Made by a program: the position numbers and the translations under genes
Part shown: positions 1 to 9,395 of the stretch, piece by piece
How the letters are laid out: every line of letters starts with the position of its first letter
How positions within the stretch are numbered: the first letter of the stretch is position 1
Virus record (IMG/VR): IMGVR_UViG_3300034061_004392
Location: 1 to 64,000 of that record
Source: a virus
Strand: one strand, 5' to 3'
DNA length: 64,000 bases
Notes under the pieces: model-generated
What the model was told of the DNA's origin: nothing
The model's database searches: none
The model's input: the letters and a program-made list of their open reading frames with translations, nothing else

Positions 1-1037
1 GTAATGGTCAGATATGGTCGTAGTATGGTTCCTGTGCCGGTGCTGTCATTGCCGTCTTTGCTGACATGCATTTCAAGATCAAAACTGGTGCTGATACCAG
101 TCAACTGACTGCCGTCACCTATAAAGTAATTGCCGGACACATTGCCCGTGGCACTTAAAAAACTAGTAACATTCAAACTACCAGCAAAAGTTCCTGATGT
201 ATTTGCTAGTGCATTATTTGCTTTGTTATATGCACTATTAGCAGTAAACGACGCCATTTCGGCAAAGGTATTGACTGCTGTTATATTTGTATTCTGTGTA
301 TTATTAATATTGCCTTCAGCATTAGCCTTACCGTATGCAGCAAGAGCTAAAGTATTTGTATTAGTAATACTAGTATTCTGATTATTATTAATAGTTTGTA
401 GATATACAGTATTTGCTCCTGCTGTGTTTGCTGCTGCAAAAGCTTGTTGTGAGAAACTTGCTGATTCTGCTGCTGTATTTTGAGATGTTCCATCAGCGAA
501 AATGATAGGTTTCTTTGTCAATCTAAAACCAGTATCATCAATCATTCTTGCAACAACATTAGCTTGTTCAAAGCCACCAATAACAAACTCAATCTGCTTA
601 CCTGAAGTGATTGAACCTATCATCAAGTTACCACCAGGATCACCTGTTGCATCACCAGCAACAACTAAGTAGCCATCTAACGCACTAGTAGCATAATTTG
701 AATTATTGATACCCAAATCTATATAATGAGTAGTGTCTGTACCAACATCAGCAGTTACAACATAATCTGCTGAACCATTTGCTACACTATTCAATAGATT
801 AACTTGCAGATATGTTTCAGAATCTCCAGCAAACTGAGCAACAACATTTGGTAAAGTAACAGGATTATCTCCAACATTCAAAACATTGTTTGCGTAAAGT
901 CTATCTGCTAGTTGAGTTGCAGTAAATTTACCTGTAATACCTGTGGGAATGTCTACCCCAAGAAATAAACTGTTTGAAGTATTTGCATTTAATCCACCAG
1001 GAATATTTGGTAGCTGCGAAATCTTTACGGTACTCAT
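1..1037 (-). CDS. Tail fibre / tail-spike-like structural protein, C-terminus cut by window edge
   Basis: The minus-strand frame is open from an ATG at 1037 to the left edge without a stop, so about 345 residues of a longer protein are present. The start (MSTVKISQLP) is a common opening for fibre proteins of aquatic myoviruses. A central Asn/Ala/Thr-rich repetitive stretch (AANTAGANT, NNNQNTSITNTNT) is followed by YFIGDGSQLTGI-like text, a repeat unit typical of phage fibres. The last visible residues, HVSKDGNDSTGTGT, resemble the opening of a right-handed beta-helix domain (DUF1565/pectate-lyase fold), so the missing part may be a spike. It starts four bases downstream of the stop of the gp7-like gene, as the last gene seen in the baseplate operon. 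Base composition looks GC-richer over positions 1-170 than in the rest of the gene. Confidence 0.8.
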   Translation of the reverse strand, partial: MSTVKISQLPNIPGGLNANTSNSLFLGVDIPTGITGKFTATQLADRLYANNVLNVGDNPVTLPNVVAQFAGDSETYLQVNLLNSVANGSADYVVTADVGTDTTHYIDLGINNSNYATSALDGYLVVAGDATGDPGGNLMIGSITSGKQIEFVIGGFEQANVVARMIDDTGFRLTKKPIIFADGTSQNTAAESASFSQQAFAAANTAGANTVYLQTINNNQNTSITNTNTLALAAYGKANAEGNINNTQNTNITAVNTFAEMASFTANSAYNKANNALANTSGTFAGSLNVTSFLSATGNVSGNYFIGDGSQLTGISTSFDLEMHVSKDGNDSTGTGTILRPYLTI

Positions 1038-1041
1038 TCTT

Positions 1042-3873
1042 TTATCCTATTAAAATTATTTCGTCGTTTTCTGTTGTTATTACTTGACCCGATTCTGTAA
1101 TAAGTTCTGGGAAGTATTGCAATCCTAATGGTCCATAGATAACTATCTGATTTTGTTTAGTGATATCTCCACCAGCAGAGAAAGTTCTCAGAACACTCAA
1201 ATTTGCGCCACGAGGAGCAGTTACAGCAGAAGAAAGAATTATATTTCCTGCCGTATAATCAATACTAGATACAGTTCTTATTGCACCATTTACTCTGACT
1301 TGATCTCCCGCATAAACAATATCTTTTAGTGGATATGCAGTGTTGCTATAAACACCGTTATTGATAATGTCATAGGTGCCAGTTAGTGATAATATATTTA
1401 TTGTGGTGCATGAAGAAACCGCAGAAATATTTGCAACATTGGGGAATGTCAACCATGTATTTGCAGCTATTGTGATGCTGTTTGTTGCTGGATTTATAGA
1501 TGTAATCTCAGAGTGAACATTTGGTCCGTTCGTCGGTCCTAAAGAAATGGTACTATTGGCAAAAATAAAGTTTGCAATATTAACACCAGTGCCTAAGTTA
1601 TAGAAAGTGATCGTATTACTACTTAGGTTAGTGAAGTCTGTTCTAATGACTGCATTTGCTGATGCGGTTTGAGTATAGAAATATAAAGTTTCTCCTTTAA
1701 ATGTCGCATCAGTAATATGTATATTTAAATTATTATTAGATTTTAGTGCATATCTTCCTATAACTTTTGTTCCTGCAGGATGTAGTAGTCCTAATAATGT
1801 TTCTCTATATTTTGCAATCTCTTTATCTACAGTAATTTGATATGTGAAGTTATTATAATTCTCACTCTGTAGAACACTGAATGCACTAGGTTGTCCTCTG
1901 CTATCTAGGTATTGACCTTGACTGAAACTTAATCCATTTAAGAACGATGCTGTAGCTTTTGCTGTTCCATCTCCATATGTACGAACACCAGAAGTAAACT
2001 CTGGACTTCCTATAAAGAAATAATTTTCTGGATAACTTGTTGTGTCAATATCTAAAATTAAATCTTGGTTTGAAACTTTTAATTGTAGTGATGTATTTGG
2101 AGCAGCACTATAATTATAAACTCTTAATCTGTATTTTGACTGAGTTGTTATTAGGTTAGGCACAAGTAGAGAGAAAGAATCTATAGTAGCGGAATATGAT
2201 GCCGCTGCTGTGTTTGCTCCTTGGTATGCTGTGTTTCCTCTCTGTGATATCAAATTAATATCTACATTTGAAACAATAATATCTTGAACTTTCAGTGATA
2301 CTTGTGGAGCAGCTATGTAATCTTCTCCCAAGTTCGTAGCAGTGATATTGGTGATAGAACCAATTCTATCTGTAGCTGGTGTGAATGTCGCTCCTTGCCC
2401 CAAAATACCATCAATGTATATTGAACCGTTTGAACCACCAGATGTTGATATCGTCAAAATAGGCAAAGCATCTAAACGATAACCTAATCCACCAAGAGGA
2501 TATAATCCGTCATCTGGAACATATCGAATAGAAGTTATAGCACCGTTTGCTGCAACATTAGTTACATTTGCATGAGCGCCGTATCCTGAACCTCCAGTAA
2601 ATATAATTCGATCATTTATGGCATAACCTGTACCAGGATTTCCTATTTGTATTGGTGCTAATATACCAAGTGAACCTAAATCTCCATCCGCTGAAGGATT
2701 GTCTGTAGGATAAGTTGAAATGGCTGTAACTCCGATAGCAGCAGCCGAACTTATTCCTCCACCGCCATTGACAACATTAACGGAGCTAATCGGGAATGCA
2801 AAAAATGAAGTAGTATTAGGAAAAGCATTTAGTAGTGAAGTATTAGCGTTTGCTGTTGAACTTGTGCTAATAAAAGTATATGTTGCATTTCCAATAGGAA
2901 CATTAACAGCATACGATAAACTATAACCAATAACTCCTGCAACATTTGCTACAAGACCTTGAGTACCATTGAAATTTCCTACTTCAGCTATGGCTCCAGG
3001 TGCATTAGTTAGAACAATATTTGTATTTGAATTTGCATTATAACCATAACCACCAGTTATTGTATTGATTCGCTGAATTGAACCTTTTGTTGTTTCACTT
3101 ACAACAGCAGCAGCGCCTATTCCTGTATTAGAATTCAATCCACCAATAAAGACTACAGGATCACCTTCTTTGTATAGTTGGCCTCTATTTTGAGGATCGA
3201 TTCTTACCTGATTGATTTGTCCAATTATTTTTGCTCTGAGAATATTTCCATCAAAAAGAACTGGCTGATTATTTGAATCTACAACTCTAACAAATTCTCC
3301 AGTTTCAAAAACTCTAGTGATGTTTGAAATATAAACTTCTGTTTTAGTGTTTGCTAATACTGCATTTTCAATAGTAGCGATTGTCTTTGAGTTTTCACCA
3401 AATAGTCTTAGATTTGTGGTATCTAAAAAATTTATATCAGTAGAAGCTAAACGAACACTTCTGGCAACATACCAAATACCATCAGAAGCTCTTAACACAT
3501 AATCTTTTGTGTTAAAATAATCAAAGTCGGAGTCGTATAGAAGTCTGAAAAGGAATTTATATGATGCTGGTGTTCCTTTTGATTTATATAACTGTTTTGC
3601 TACTTTTATCGCTTTTCTTTTATCAGCTAAAATATCTTCTGGAAAATTAGAAAGAAAATCGTTGACAAAATAATTTAAAAATTCATCCGTAGTTCTATCA
3701 ATATCTTTGTAATTTAGAAGATTTTTTGAGTAGTCTAATACTCCTTGATTTTGTTCCATCCATTCATAATATGCCTGAATGAACTCAACAAATTTGGAAT
3801 AGTCAGGATTATCCCTGATGAATTCAGGAAGCTGAGATGGTATTAATAACGAAGTCTTTTTATCTGTAGACAT
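1042..3873 (-). CDS. Large baseplate wedge protein, gp7-like by position
   Basis: This 943-residue protein follows gp6 directly (TAATG overlap), where T4 has the wedge initiator gp7 (about 1,030 residues). The first 150 residues (IPSQLPEFIRDNPDYSKFVE, then KGTPASYKFLFRLLYDSD) match a conserved N-terminal module of large structural proteins in T4-like cyanophages. The middle and C-terminal parts are rich in Gly, Asn, Ser and Thr, with repeated motifs such as GGYGYN, GTGYAINDRI and GSGYG, typical of beta-rich virion proteins. I infer a wedge or fibre-attachment role from the gene order and the N-terminal module. It could instead be a fibre-connecting protein without a T4 equivalent. Confidence 0.75.
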   Translation of the reverse strand: MSTDKKTSLLIPSQLPEFIRDNPDYSKFVEFIQAYYEWMEQNQGVLDYSKNLLNYKDIDRTTDEFLNYFVNDFLSNFPEDILADKRKAIKVAKQLYKSKGTPASYKFLFRLLYDSDFDYFNTKDYVLRASDGIWYVARSVRLASTDINFLDTTNLRLFGENSKTIATIENAVLANTKTEVYISNITRVFETGEFVRVVDSNNQPVLFDGNILRAKIIGQINQVRIDPQNRGQLYKEGDPVVFIGGLNSNTGIGAAAVVSETTKGSIQRINTITGGYGYNANSNTNIVLTNAPGAIAEVGNFNGTQGLVANVAGVIGYSLSYAVNVPIGNATYTFISTSSTANANTSLLNAFPNTTSFFAFPISSVNVVNGGGGISSAAAIGVTAISTYPTDNPSADGDLGSLGILAPIQIGNPGTGYAINDRIIFTGGSGYGAHANVTNVAANGAITSIRYVPDDGLYPLGGLGYRLDALPILTISTSGGSNGSIYIDGILGQGATFTPATDRIGSITNITATNLGEDYIAAPQVSLKVQDIIVSNVDINLISQRGNTAYQGANTAAASYSATIDSFSLLVPNLITTQSKYRLRVYNYSAAPNTSLQLKVSNQDLILDIDTTSYPENYFFIGSPEFTSGVRTYGDGTAKATASFLNGLSFSQGQYLDSRGQPSAFSVLQSENYNNFTYQITVDKEIAKYRETLLGLLHPAGTKVIGRYALKSNNNLNIHITDATFKGETLYFYTQTASANAVIRTDFTNLSSNTITFYNLGTGVNIANFIFANSTISLGPTNGPNVHSEITSINPATNSITIAANTWLTFPNVANISAVSSCTTINILSLTGTYDIINNGVYSNTAYPLKDIVYAGDQVRVNGAIRTVSSIDYTAGNIILSSAVTAPRGANLSVLRTFSAGGDITKQNQIVIYGPLGLQYFPELITESGQVITTENDEIILIG

Positions 3874-5954
3874 TATTGCAGTTTAGCTGTTAAGTTTACA
3901 ATAATAGCATTAGGATCAAATTGATCTACTGTAATTATTCTATTAAATGATGACGATATAATTGATGTTGATGGATTCGCAGTAATAGTTAATTCTGCCA
4001 ATTCGTTGCTTATCCCTAAAGGATTGAAAGAATTTAGTTGAACAAGACCTGTTTCGTAATCAACCGTTCCGACAGCAGGATTAAGAATATTTTTCACGCC
4101 CGAAGCCGTATAATAATATGTTCTGAGTGTACCTAGTCTCCCTTCAATGTTTGCAACTGCCACACCTAAAGTTCCTGTAGTATCACCTTCTGCTGCTGTA
4201 ATTGTAACAACAGCACTCGTATATCCAGAACCGTTACTTGTCACTCTAATTTCTCTGATAGTACCATTTAAATTGATCAAAGCCAATGCAGTAGCTCCAG
4301 AACCATCTCCTGTTATTGTTACCGTTGGTGCTTTTTGATATTTAATACCCGGATTAATGATTGAAATAGAGTCAACACCACCAGTAGATGAAGGTATTTC
4401 TTCAATAAAAACATTTGTTATTGTACTAGTCAAGTTATTCGGATCTCTAAATGTCATTGCTGGAGTACTTGTAATCCCGCTCTGAAACATTCCTTTTGCT
4501 AATGTTGTTCCAAAGTTCAAATTATAACTGGTTGGAACTGCCAATGAAGGGAAAAACTTTTTCTGAGTTTGTACGATCAGTTCGTTAGTTATGATTGAAG
4601 AATCAATACTCATTATGGAATTCGTAATATCAGTTTCCAAAAATGTTGAATTAAATGTATTTAATGTACTTGTCGCTCTACTTAAAATAGACTGTTTTAT
4701 TGTATTTTGTAATTGTGGAGCAGTTAATGTTGTTTTTCTTGGATCATAAAGCACATTAGCTGTTAGCTTTAGATAGGTGTAGTCTGGATCAAGTAAAGTT
4801 GGCTCAACAGTTAGAACAGAAATTGGTTTAATAACATCTTGTATAATTTTCTGTTTTTGTGTATCCGTAAAGAAGTATGCACCTGCAGGTTTAAGTGAAA
4901 CAAAAACTTGACCATATACAGGAGGATCATTTTCTTGTCCTCCCCATACATTTACTGCATCAAAGGCATATCCTAAATTATTTTGTTGAATTAATGTGAT
5001 ATAATCATTTTTTGACACTGCACGATTTTGTGCAGTATATGATTTTGAAGCTTGAAATCTTATCGAATCAATACTTTCTTTTTCTCCACCATTCGTTGCT
5101 GGTACAACTGGAAATATAGAAGTATTAGAAAATCCTGAAATGGAATCAAGTAAAATAAAACTATTGGCACCTGCTGCTTTTGTTCCGTTTGTTGATAGAT
5201 AACTTAAGCGAACGATATTTCCATTAATAAGTTTTTTACCTATAATATCGTCACCAAAATATATCTCGTAGTTTCCATCAAGACCTTCTTGTAAGAAATA
5301 TACGGTGCTTGTCCCATCTAATAATAACACATCACTCGCTTGTGTATATACTGTGCTAAATGAATTCGTTCCTGAGTCTTGTACTGCAACTTCTAGTGTA
5401 GTGGTATCTATGGTTTCATCTGGAATTTGAAATATCAAATCTGGATTTGATGTAGTATCAACAGTAAATGAATAATCTACAGGAGTACCTTGTTTTATTG
5501 CTACATCAGTAAAATTTGCTTGCCCAGAAACAACTGAAACTGTTTGCTCATCATCATTTACAAAAATATAGTTAACACCATCAATTGCTTCCGAAATGAA
5601 CTTTGTAAACTTTGGAAGAGTTAATAAACTTGTAGTGACACTATATGCAGTTAAATTGATAGTTGCTGTTGGTGCTATAGTAGATTTTGGAGTGTAGTTT
5701 AATACTTTTGCCTGTGACACCACAGAACTTCTCTGTAGTGCGGTATCTAAGAACATCTCATTTCCTACCATGTTGAGATAATATGCATTATATTGTGTAT
5801 TATATGCAAGAATATCTAATAAGGTAGAAAGACCTGAACCCGAAAAGTTATAGTCCTTAAATGTATCTTGACTCTTTAAGAATGTTATTAGACTTGATTT
5901 AATATCTGCAAAATCTAAATCTGCAAACTGTATACTTGAGTTGGCTGTTGCCAT
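3873..5954 (-). CDS. gp6: Baseplate wedge protein gp6 (baseplate J family)
   Basis: This 693-residue protein matches the T4 gp6/baseplate-J-like family (T4 gp6 is 660 residues). The N-terminus (SGLSTLLDILAYNTQYNAYY, then NEMFLDTALQRSSVVSQAK) is the signature of this family; gp6 dimers form the inner ring of the baseplate wedge. A later part (GGVDSISIINPGIKYQKAPT) adds a Gly-rich beta-repeat of the kind seen in marine phage structural proteins. The stop overlaps the start of the gp7-like gene, and the start overlaps the stop of gp25, so these are translationally coupled. The order gp25-gp6-gp7 follows the conserved T4-like order. Confidence 0.93.
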   Translation of the reverse strand: MATANSSIQFADLDFADIKSSLITFLKSQDTFKDYNFSGSGLSTLLDILAYNTQYNAYYLNMVGNEMFLDTALQRSSVVSQAKVLNYTPKSTIAPTATINLTAYSVTTSLLTLPKFTKFISEAIDGVNYIFVNDDEQTVSVVSGQANFTDVAIKQGTPVDYSFTVDTTSNPDLIFQIPDETIDTTTLEVAVQDSGTNSFSTVYTQASDVLLLDGTSTVYFLQEGLDGNYEIYFGDDIIGKKLINGNIVRLSYLSTNGTKAAGANSFILLDSISGFSNTSIFPVVPATNGGEKESIDSIRFQASKSYTAQNRAVSKNDYITLIQQNNLGYAFDAVNVWGGQENDPPVYGQVFVSLKPAGAYFFTDTQKQKIIQDVIKPISVLTVEPTLLDPDYTYLKLTANVLYDPRKTTLTAPQLQNTIKQSILSRATSTLNTFNSTFLETDITNSIMSIDSSIITNELIVQTQKKFFPSLAVPTSYNLNFGTTLAKGMFQSGITSTPAMTFRDPNNLTSTITNVFIEEIPSSTGGVDSISIINPGIKYQKAPTVTITGDGSGATALALINLNGTIREIRVTSNGSGYTSAVVTITAAEGDTTGTLGVAVANIEGRLGTLRTYYYTASGVKNILNPAVGTVDYETGLVQLNSFNPLGISNELAELTITANPSTSIISSSFNRIITVDQFDPNAIIVNLTAKLQ

Positions 5955-6349
5955 TATCTTGACCTCTCAAGAAGTAGATTAATAGATGATGGTAATGTGT
6001 TATTTCCGACAAAGAACTGTAGCTCAACAAAAAAAGCATTCTGATCTTCTATCGATAACACATTAACATTAATTAAATTGACTCTCGGCTCATAATTTAT
6101 AATAGTGTTTCTTATTTCTGTTTCTAGTGCCGAAGCTGTTATCGCTGTCGTAGGCTCGAACAAATATCCATTAACATTTGAGCCTAAGTCTGGCTGAAAT
6201 GGTCTTTCATAGAAATTTGTTAGAAGTAGATTTCGGACCGAACGAACTACTGCGGTGTCATCGTAACTCAGTGAAACATCTTTGGTTACAGGATTCATGG
6301 CAAATGTTAAATCTAAATCTGAATATATTTTTTGTAGTGTAGTAGCCAT
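5954..6349 (-). CDS. gp25: Baseplate wedge protein gp25 (GPW/gp25 family)
   Basis: This 131-residue protein has the length and sequence of T4 gp25 (132 residues), a sheath-initiator-type wedge protein. The signature NLLLTNFYERPFQPDLGSNV sits in the middle (about residues 40-60), followed by the family's ETEIRNTIINYEPRV segment. gp25 stabilises the wedge and helps start sheath polymerisation. It lies between gp5 (16-base gap) and gp6 (one-base overlap) on the same strand. Confidence 0.95.
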   Translation of the reverse strand: MATTLQKIYSDLDLTFAMNPVTKDVSLSYDDTAVVRSVRNLLLTNFYERPFQPDLGSNVNGYLFEPTTAITASALETEIRNTIINYEPRVNLINVNVLSIEDQNAFFVELQFFVGNNTLPSSINLLLERSR

Positions 6350-6365
6350 CTTCTATTTATTATGG

Positions 6366-7325
6366 TTATTGTGCTGGTCCAGTGTTGCTTCCACCAGATT
6401 GAACACCCGAATGAGTATGATCCTGTAGACTTATTGAACCTGCCGTAACATCTCCTGTTGCAGTAATTTGTCCATCAACATTCAAATTACCGGTTAAATC
6501 AAAAGAACTCGCTGTTGCTACCACTTGTGCAGCCTTTAAGTTAACATTTCCCGAAACTGTTATATTGCATGTTCCTTTAATGTCAACATAATCATCACCT
6601 GCTATAATTTCATAGTTCTTGCCCAATACCTTTGTGACTTTACTTCCATCTGGACGCATCTCAACATAGGTACCAGTTCTGTGAGCAATATTGATTCTTT
6701 CAGCATTTGGTGTATCATCAAACTCCATTACATGACCAGATTCGGTTTCTTTAACATCATTATATGGAGGAACTGCTGCATAGGCTGATCTAGGTTCACT
6801 CCATTGTGTTCCTGCTGCTGTCTGTACTCCTGTGGTCAGAGAGTTGTTTCTTCTTCCTATGATTGTATCATCTATCTTTTCGTTTCTATACAGTCTACTT
6901 GTTGTTGGTTCACCAGGATATCTTGGGTTTCTCTTTAAGCTTCCATCAATCGGCTTCGGTGCATTTTGAAGCTGCTCGTTTGTTCTTGGATCATTAAATC
7001 CTTTCTGTGGATTGTTTTCATATGCAACAGGAATAGCTGGCATAACTCCAAAATATACGGGCACTTGACCCATAGGACCATCAAAGAAAAATCCAAATAC
7101 CCAATCACCTTCAAGTGGTGTCTTTGATTCGTTTGAAGTGTTTGTTGGTAATATTGGTTGCGCCCAAGGTAAATCTGCTGTAGGTATTAAATTCTTATCT
7201 GCTGTATGCCAACCAAAAACTCTGATTTGACAACGACACATATTCAATGGATCGTTTCTGTTTTCTACGACACCTACCCACCAGGTAAACCCATTCATTC
7301 CTGCAAAAACAGTTGTTTGATCCAT
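6366..7325 (-). CDS. gp5: Baseplate central spike gp5, without a lysozyme domain
   Basis: This 319-residue protein matches the OB-fold and spike parts of gp5/VgrG. The N-terminal region (WWVGVVENRNDPLNMCRCQI, then GWHTADKNLIPTADLPWAQP) is the OB-fold domain. From about residue 200, HVMEFDDTPNAERI leads into a beta-helix-forming tail with short repeats (GDVTAGSISL). The end, LQDHTHSGVQSG, is typical of these spikes. T4 gp5 has 575 residues and a lysozyme domain between the OB-fold and the spike; that domain is absent here, and the only muralytic domain in the virion cluster is in the gene at 13260. It overlaps the gp27-like gene by one base, as expected for the gp5-gp27 complex. Confidence 0.92.
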   Translation of the reverse strand: MDQTTVFAGMNGFTWWVGVVENRNDPLNMCRCQIRVFGWHTADKNLIPTADLPWAQPILPTNTSNESKTPLEGDWVFGFFFDGPMGQVPVYFGVMPAIPVAYENNPQKGFNDPRTNEQLQNAPKPIDGSLKRNPRYPGEPTTSRLYRNEKIDDTIIGRRNNSLTTGVQTAAGTQWSEPRSAYAAVPPYNDVKETESGHVMEFDDTPNAERINIAHRTGTYVEMRPDGSKVTKVLGKNYEIIAGDDYVDIKGTCNITVSGNVNLKAAQVVATASSFDLTGNLNVDGQITATGDVTAGSISLQDHTHSGVQSGGSNTGPAQ

Positions 7326-8758
7326 TATTTCTTCACTCCTGCTACTGTATTCTTAAATATAGGTCTTTCATTATCAACTTCTAGATATGCTTGAGGTAAA
7401 CTATCCTTTACAATTTCTAAAATTGTGTTGTAGCCACCAGTTTGAATAATGTGTCTTACCGCAGTCACAAGATATTTTCCGGAGTAATATGGATCTAACT
7501 GTTTTGGATCATTACTGGAAGCAGGATCTTGTGATAATAAGTTAAAATTTACCGTTGTACCTACGGTCACATTAGGATCACCTGCAATGTATAGTTTTGC
7601 TCTAGTGTAGTTTGCAAGACTTATTTGAGACTTTCTGTTTGAAAAAAATGTCTCAACAAATATATCTTTTGTAACTGAACCTGGTTTTGATTTAATATAA
7701 TCTACTTTTTCCCATCCACTATTTGTTCCAGCCAACTTCAAGCAACCTTGAGGAGTTTCATATAGAGCATTACCAAATCTATTCTTTAAGTTATTCACTA
7801 CTGGAAATTTATTTAAAGATTTTGATTTATTATGATAATCCATATAATTGAAATCTGTTATTTTATAATTACGAAGGAGAGTATCTACTGTAATCAATCT
7901 GTTTGCAAAAGTACCAGAAGAAATTCCTTGAATTACATTAAACGATTTTAGTATTTCGTATCCAAGAACATTGAATACTTCTTTGTCGATGTTTTTATCA
8001 TAATTTTCCATACTAATATTTTTTGGTCGATATTCGTATGTGTAGTATGGAGCTTTTTCAAATAAAGATTGTAGTGATGCAAAGTTATATCCTTTTGCAT
8101 TTTCAAAGAAAAGCATATCTGCACCAATTTTTGTTGCTGACTGAGCATACAAGGAAACCATATTGACAGCTTCAAACGGTTTCAAATTTGGAATTATGAT
8201 ACTATAGACGCCTTTTGTTTGTTCTATATTTTTAGGGTCATACTTGTTGCTTGGTACTCTCAAATAAGTTAAAAGAACATCATTAATGATTTGAGATACA
8301 CCTTTACCATTATATGATTTGCTTATCTTATATTGTTCGGACAAAATTAACTCATCAGAGCAAAAGTGTATTACATAGTTCTCTGTGTCAAATCCAGTGG
8401 TCTTTTGTCTGTTGCTTATGCTGTATATTCTGAATAGCTTGTCGATCATTACATTAGGGTTGCCGTCTTTACCAAAAGCCATACGAATGTATTCGTTTCC
8501 ATGTAGACCCATCTTTTCAATCAGACCTTGAGCATCACTTATTAAAATCTGACCAGACACTGAGTTACTATAGATATCTTCAAAGTAAGATAATTCTACC
8601 AACATTGGCTTTAAATCTAATGTAATAAATTGTCCAGACAGAATATTCAAAGCTATTAGATTATAGTCTTTTGAATATCTAATTCCGTCTGTTGTGCTGT
8701 TTGTGGAGTAATCTCTATTTACTCCAACGGTAGTATTATCTACTAATGTTGTTGTCAT
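7325..8758 (-). CDS. gp27: Baseplate hub protein gp27-like
   Basis: This 477-residue protein occupies the slot between gp5 and gp53. T4 gp27 (391 residues) forms the trimeric hub that holds the gp5 spike. The N-terminal part (LVELSYFEDIYSNSVSGQIL, then EYIRMAFGK) fits hub proteins of the gp27/gpD fold, where a strand-rich domain begins with a P-x-V-x-E-type phrase. The C-terminal part (YYSGKYLVTAVRHIIQTGGY) is the recurring final strand pair of such hub proteins. The assignment rests on family pattern plus gene order. Confidence 0.85.
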   Translation of the reverse strand: MTTTLVDNTTVGVNRDYSTNSTTDGIRYSKDYNLIALNILSGQFITLDLKPMLVELSYFEDIYSNSVSGQILISDAQGLIEKMGLHGNEYIRMAFGKDGNPNVMIDKLFRIYSISNRQKTTGFDTENYVIHFCSDELILSEQYKISKSYNGKGVSQIINDVLLTYLRVPSNKYDPKNIEQTKGVYSIIIPNLKPFEAVNMVSLYAQSATKIGADMLFFENAKGYNFASLQSLFEKAPYYTYEYRPKNISMENYDKNIDKEVFNVLGYEILKSFNVIQGISSGTFANRLITVDTLLRNYKITDFNYMDYHNKSKSLNKFPVVNNLKNRFGNALYETPQGCLKLAGTNSGWEKVDYIKSKPGSVTKDIFVETFFSNRKSQISLANYTRAKLYIAGDPNVTVGTTVNFNLLSQDPASSNDPKQLDPYYSGKYLVTAVRHIIQTGGYNTILEIVKDSLPQAYLEVDNERPIFKNTVAGVKK

Positions 8759-8759
8759 A

Positions 8760-9395
8760 TTATGTGCTTAATAATGATTTTAATTTTTCTTCCATTGAAC
8801 CAGCATAAGAACTATTAATGATATTTACTTGTCTTTTTTCTTCATTTGTTTCTAGCTCATAGTCGTAAATATTTTGGGTCTCTTTTGTTTCAGTCACAGT
8901 AACATAACTCAAAGCATTAAAATATTTTGTTGTTACTATATTAAAAGGAAGATTAGCATAGGTTTGTGCATCTACTTTATATTTCATTGTAGTTTCTGTT
9001 TGTGAACCAGAATCATAAGATATAACAACTTTTTTATAATATTTTGTAGTTGATTTTGTATATGCAATAACTGTTTGATTGTTGGAGTTTGCAGCAGCAT
9101 AATATTTACTTTGAAGATACGCATCAAAGTTTAAATTTGACAATGCAAGATCCCATTGAGGATCCATAATGTTGTTTCCATATAAGAATATCCAATATCT
9201 GTATGGATTATCATAATACTTAGACGCTATAATCTCTGGCGTATCACCATCTTGCATTGCATATTGATAATAGAGAGAAGGATTTTTTAATAAATTTGGA
9301 ATTAAATTCACTCTAGCTAGAAGATTAGTTGATAGAGTAACATTCCCTCTACCATCTGAAGTAATAAGTTTAGGAAAATTACTGAAGTATCTCAT
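8760..9395 (-). CDS. gp53: Baseplate wedge protein gp53
   Basis: This 211-residue protein has the hallmarks of gp53 (T4: 196 residues): YYQYAMQDGDTPEIIASKYY followed by YRYWIFLYGNNIMDPQWDLA, a LysM-like segment plus a conserved Trp/Asn-rich motif. gp53 joins wedges during baseplate assembly. It sits between gp48 (one-base overlap) and the gp27-like gene (two-base gap). Confidence 0.93.
   Translation of the reverse strand: MRYFSNFPKLITSDGRGNVTLSTNLLARVNLIPNLLKNPSLYYQYAMQDGDTPEIIASKYYDNPYRYWIFLYGNNIMDPQWDLALSNLNFDAYLQSKYYAAANSNNQTVIAYTKSTTKYYKKVVISYDSGSQTETTMKYKVDAQTYANLPFNIVTTKYFNALSYVTVTETKETQNIYDYELETNEEKRQVNIINSSYAGSMEEKLKSLLST

Noticed and set aside
6354-6361. AATAAATA on the minus strand before gp25
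   Set aside because: It is only four bases from the gp25 ATG, too close for a late promoter with a leader.
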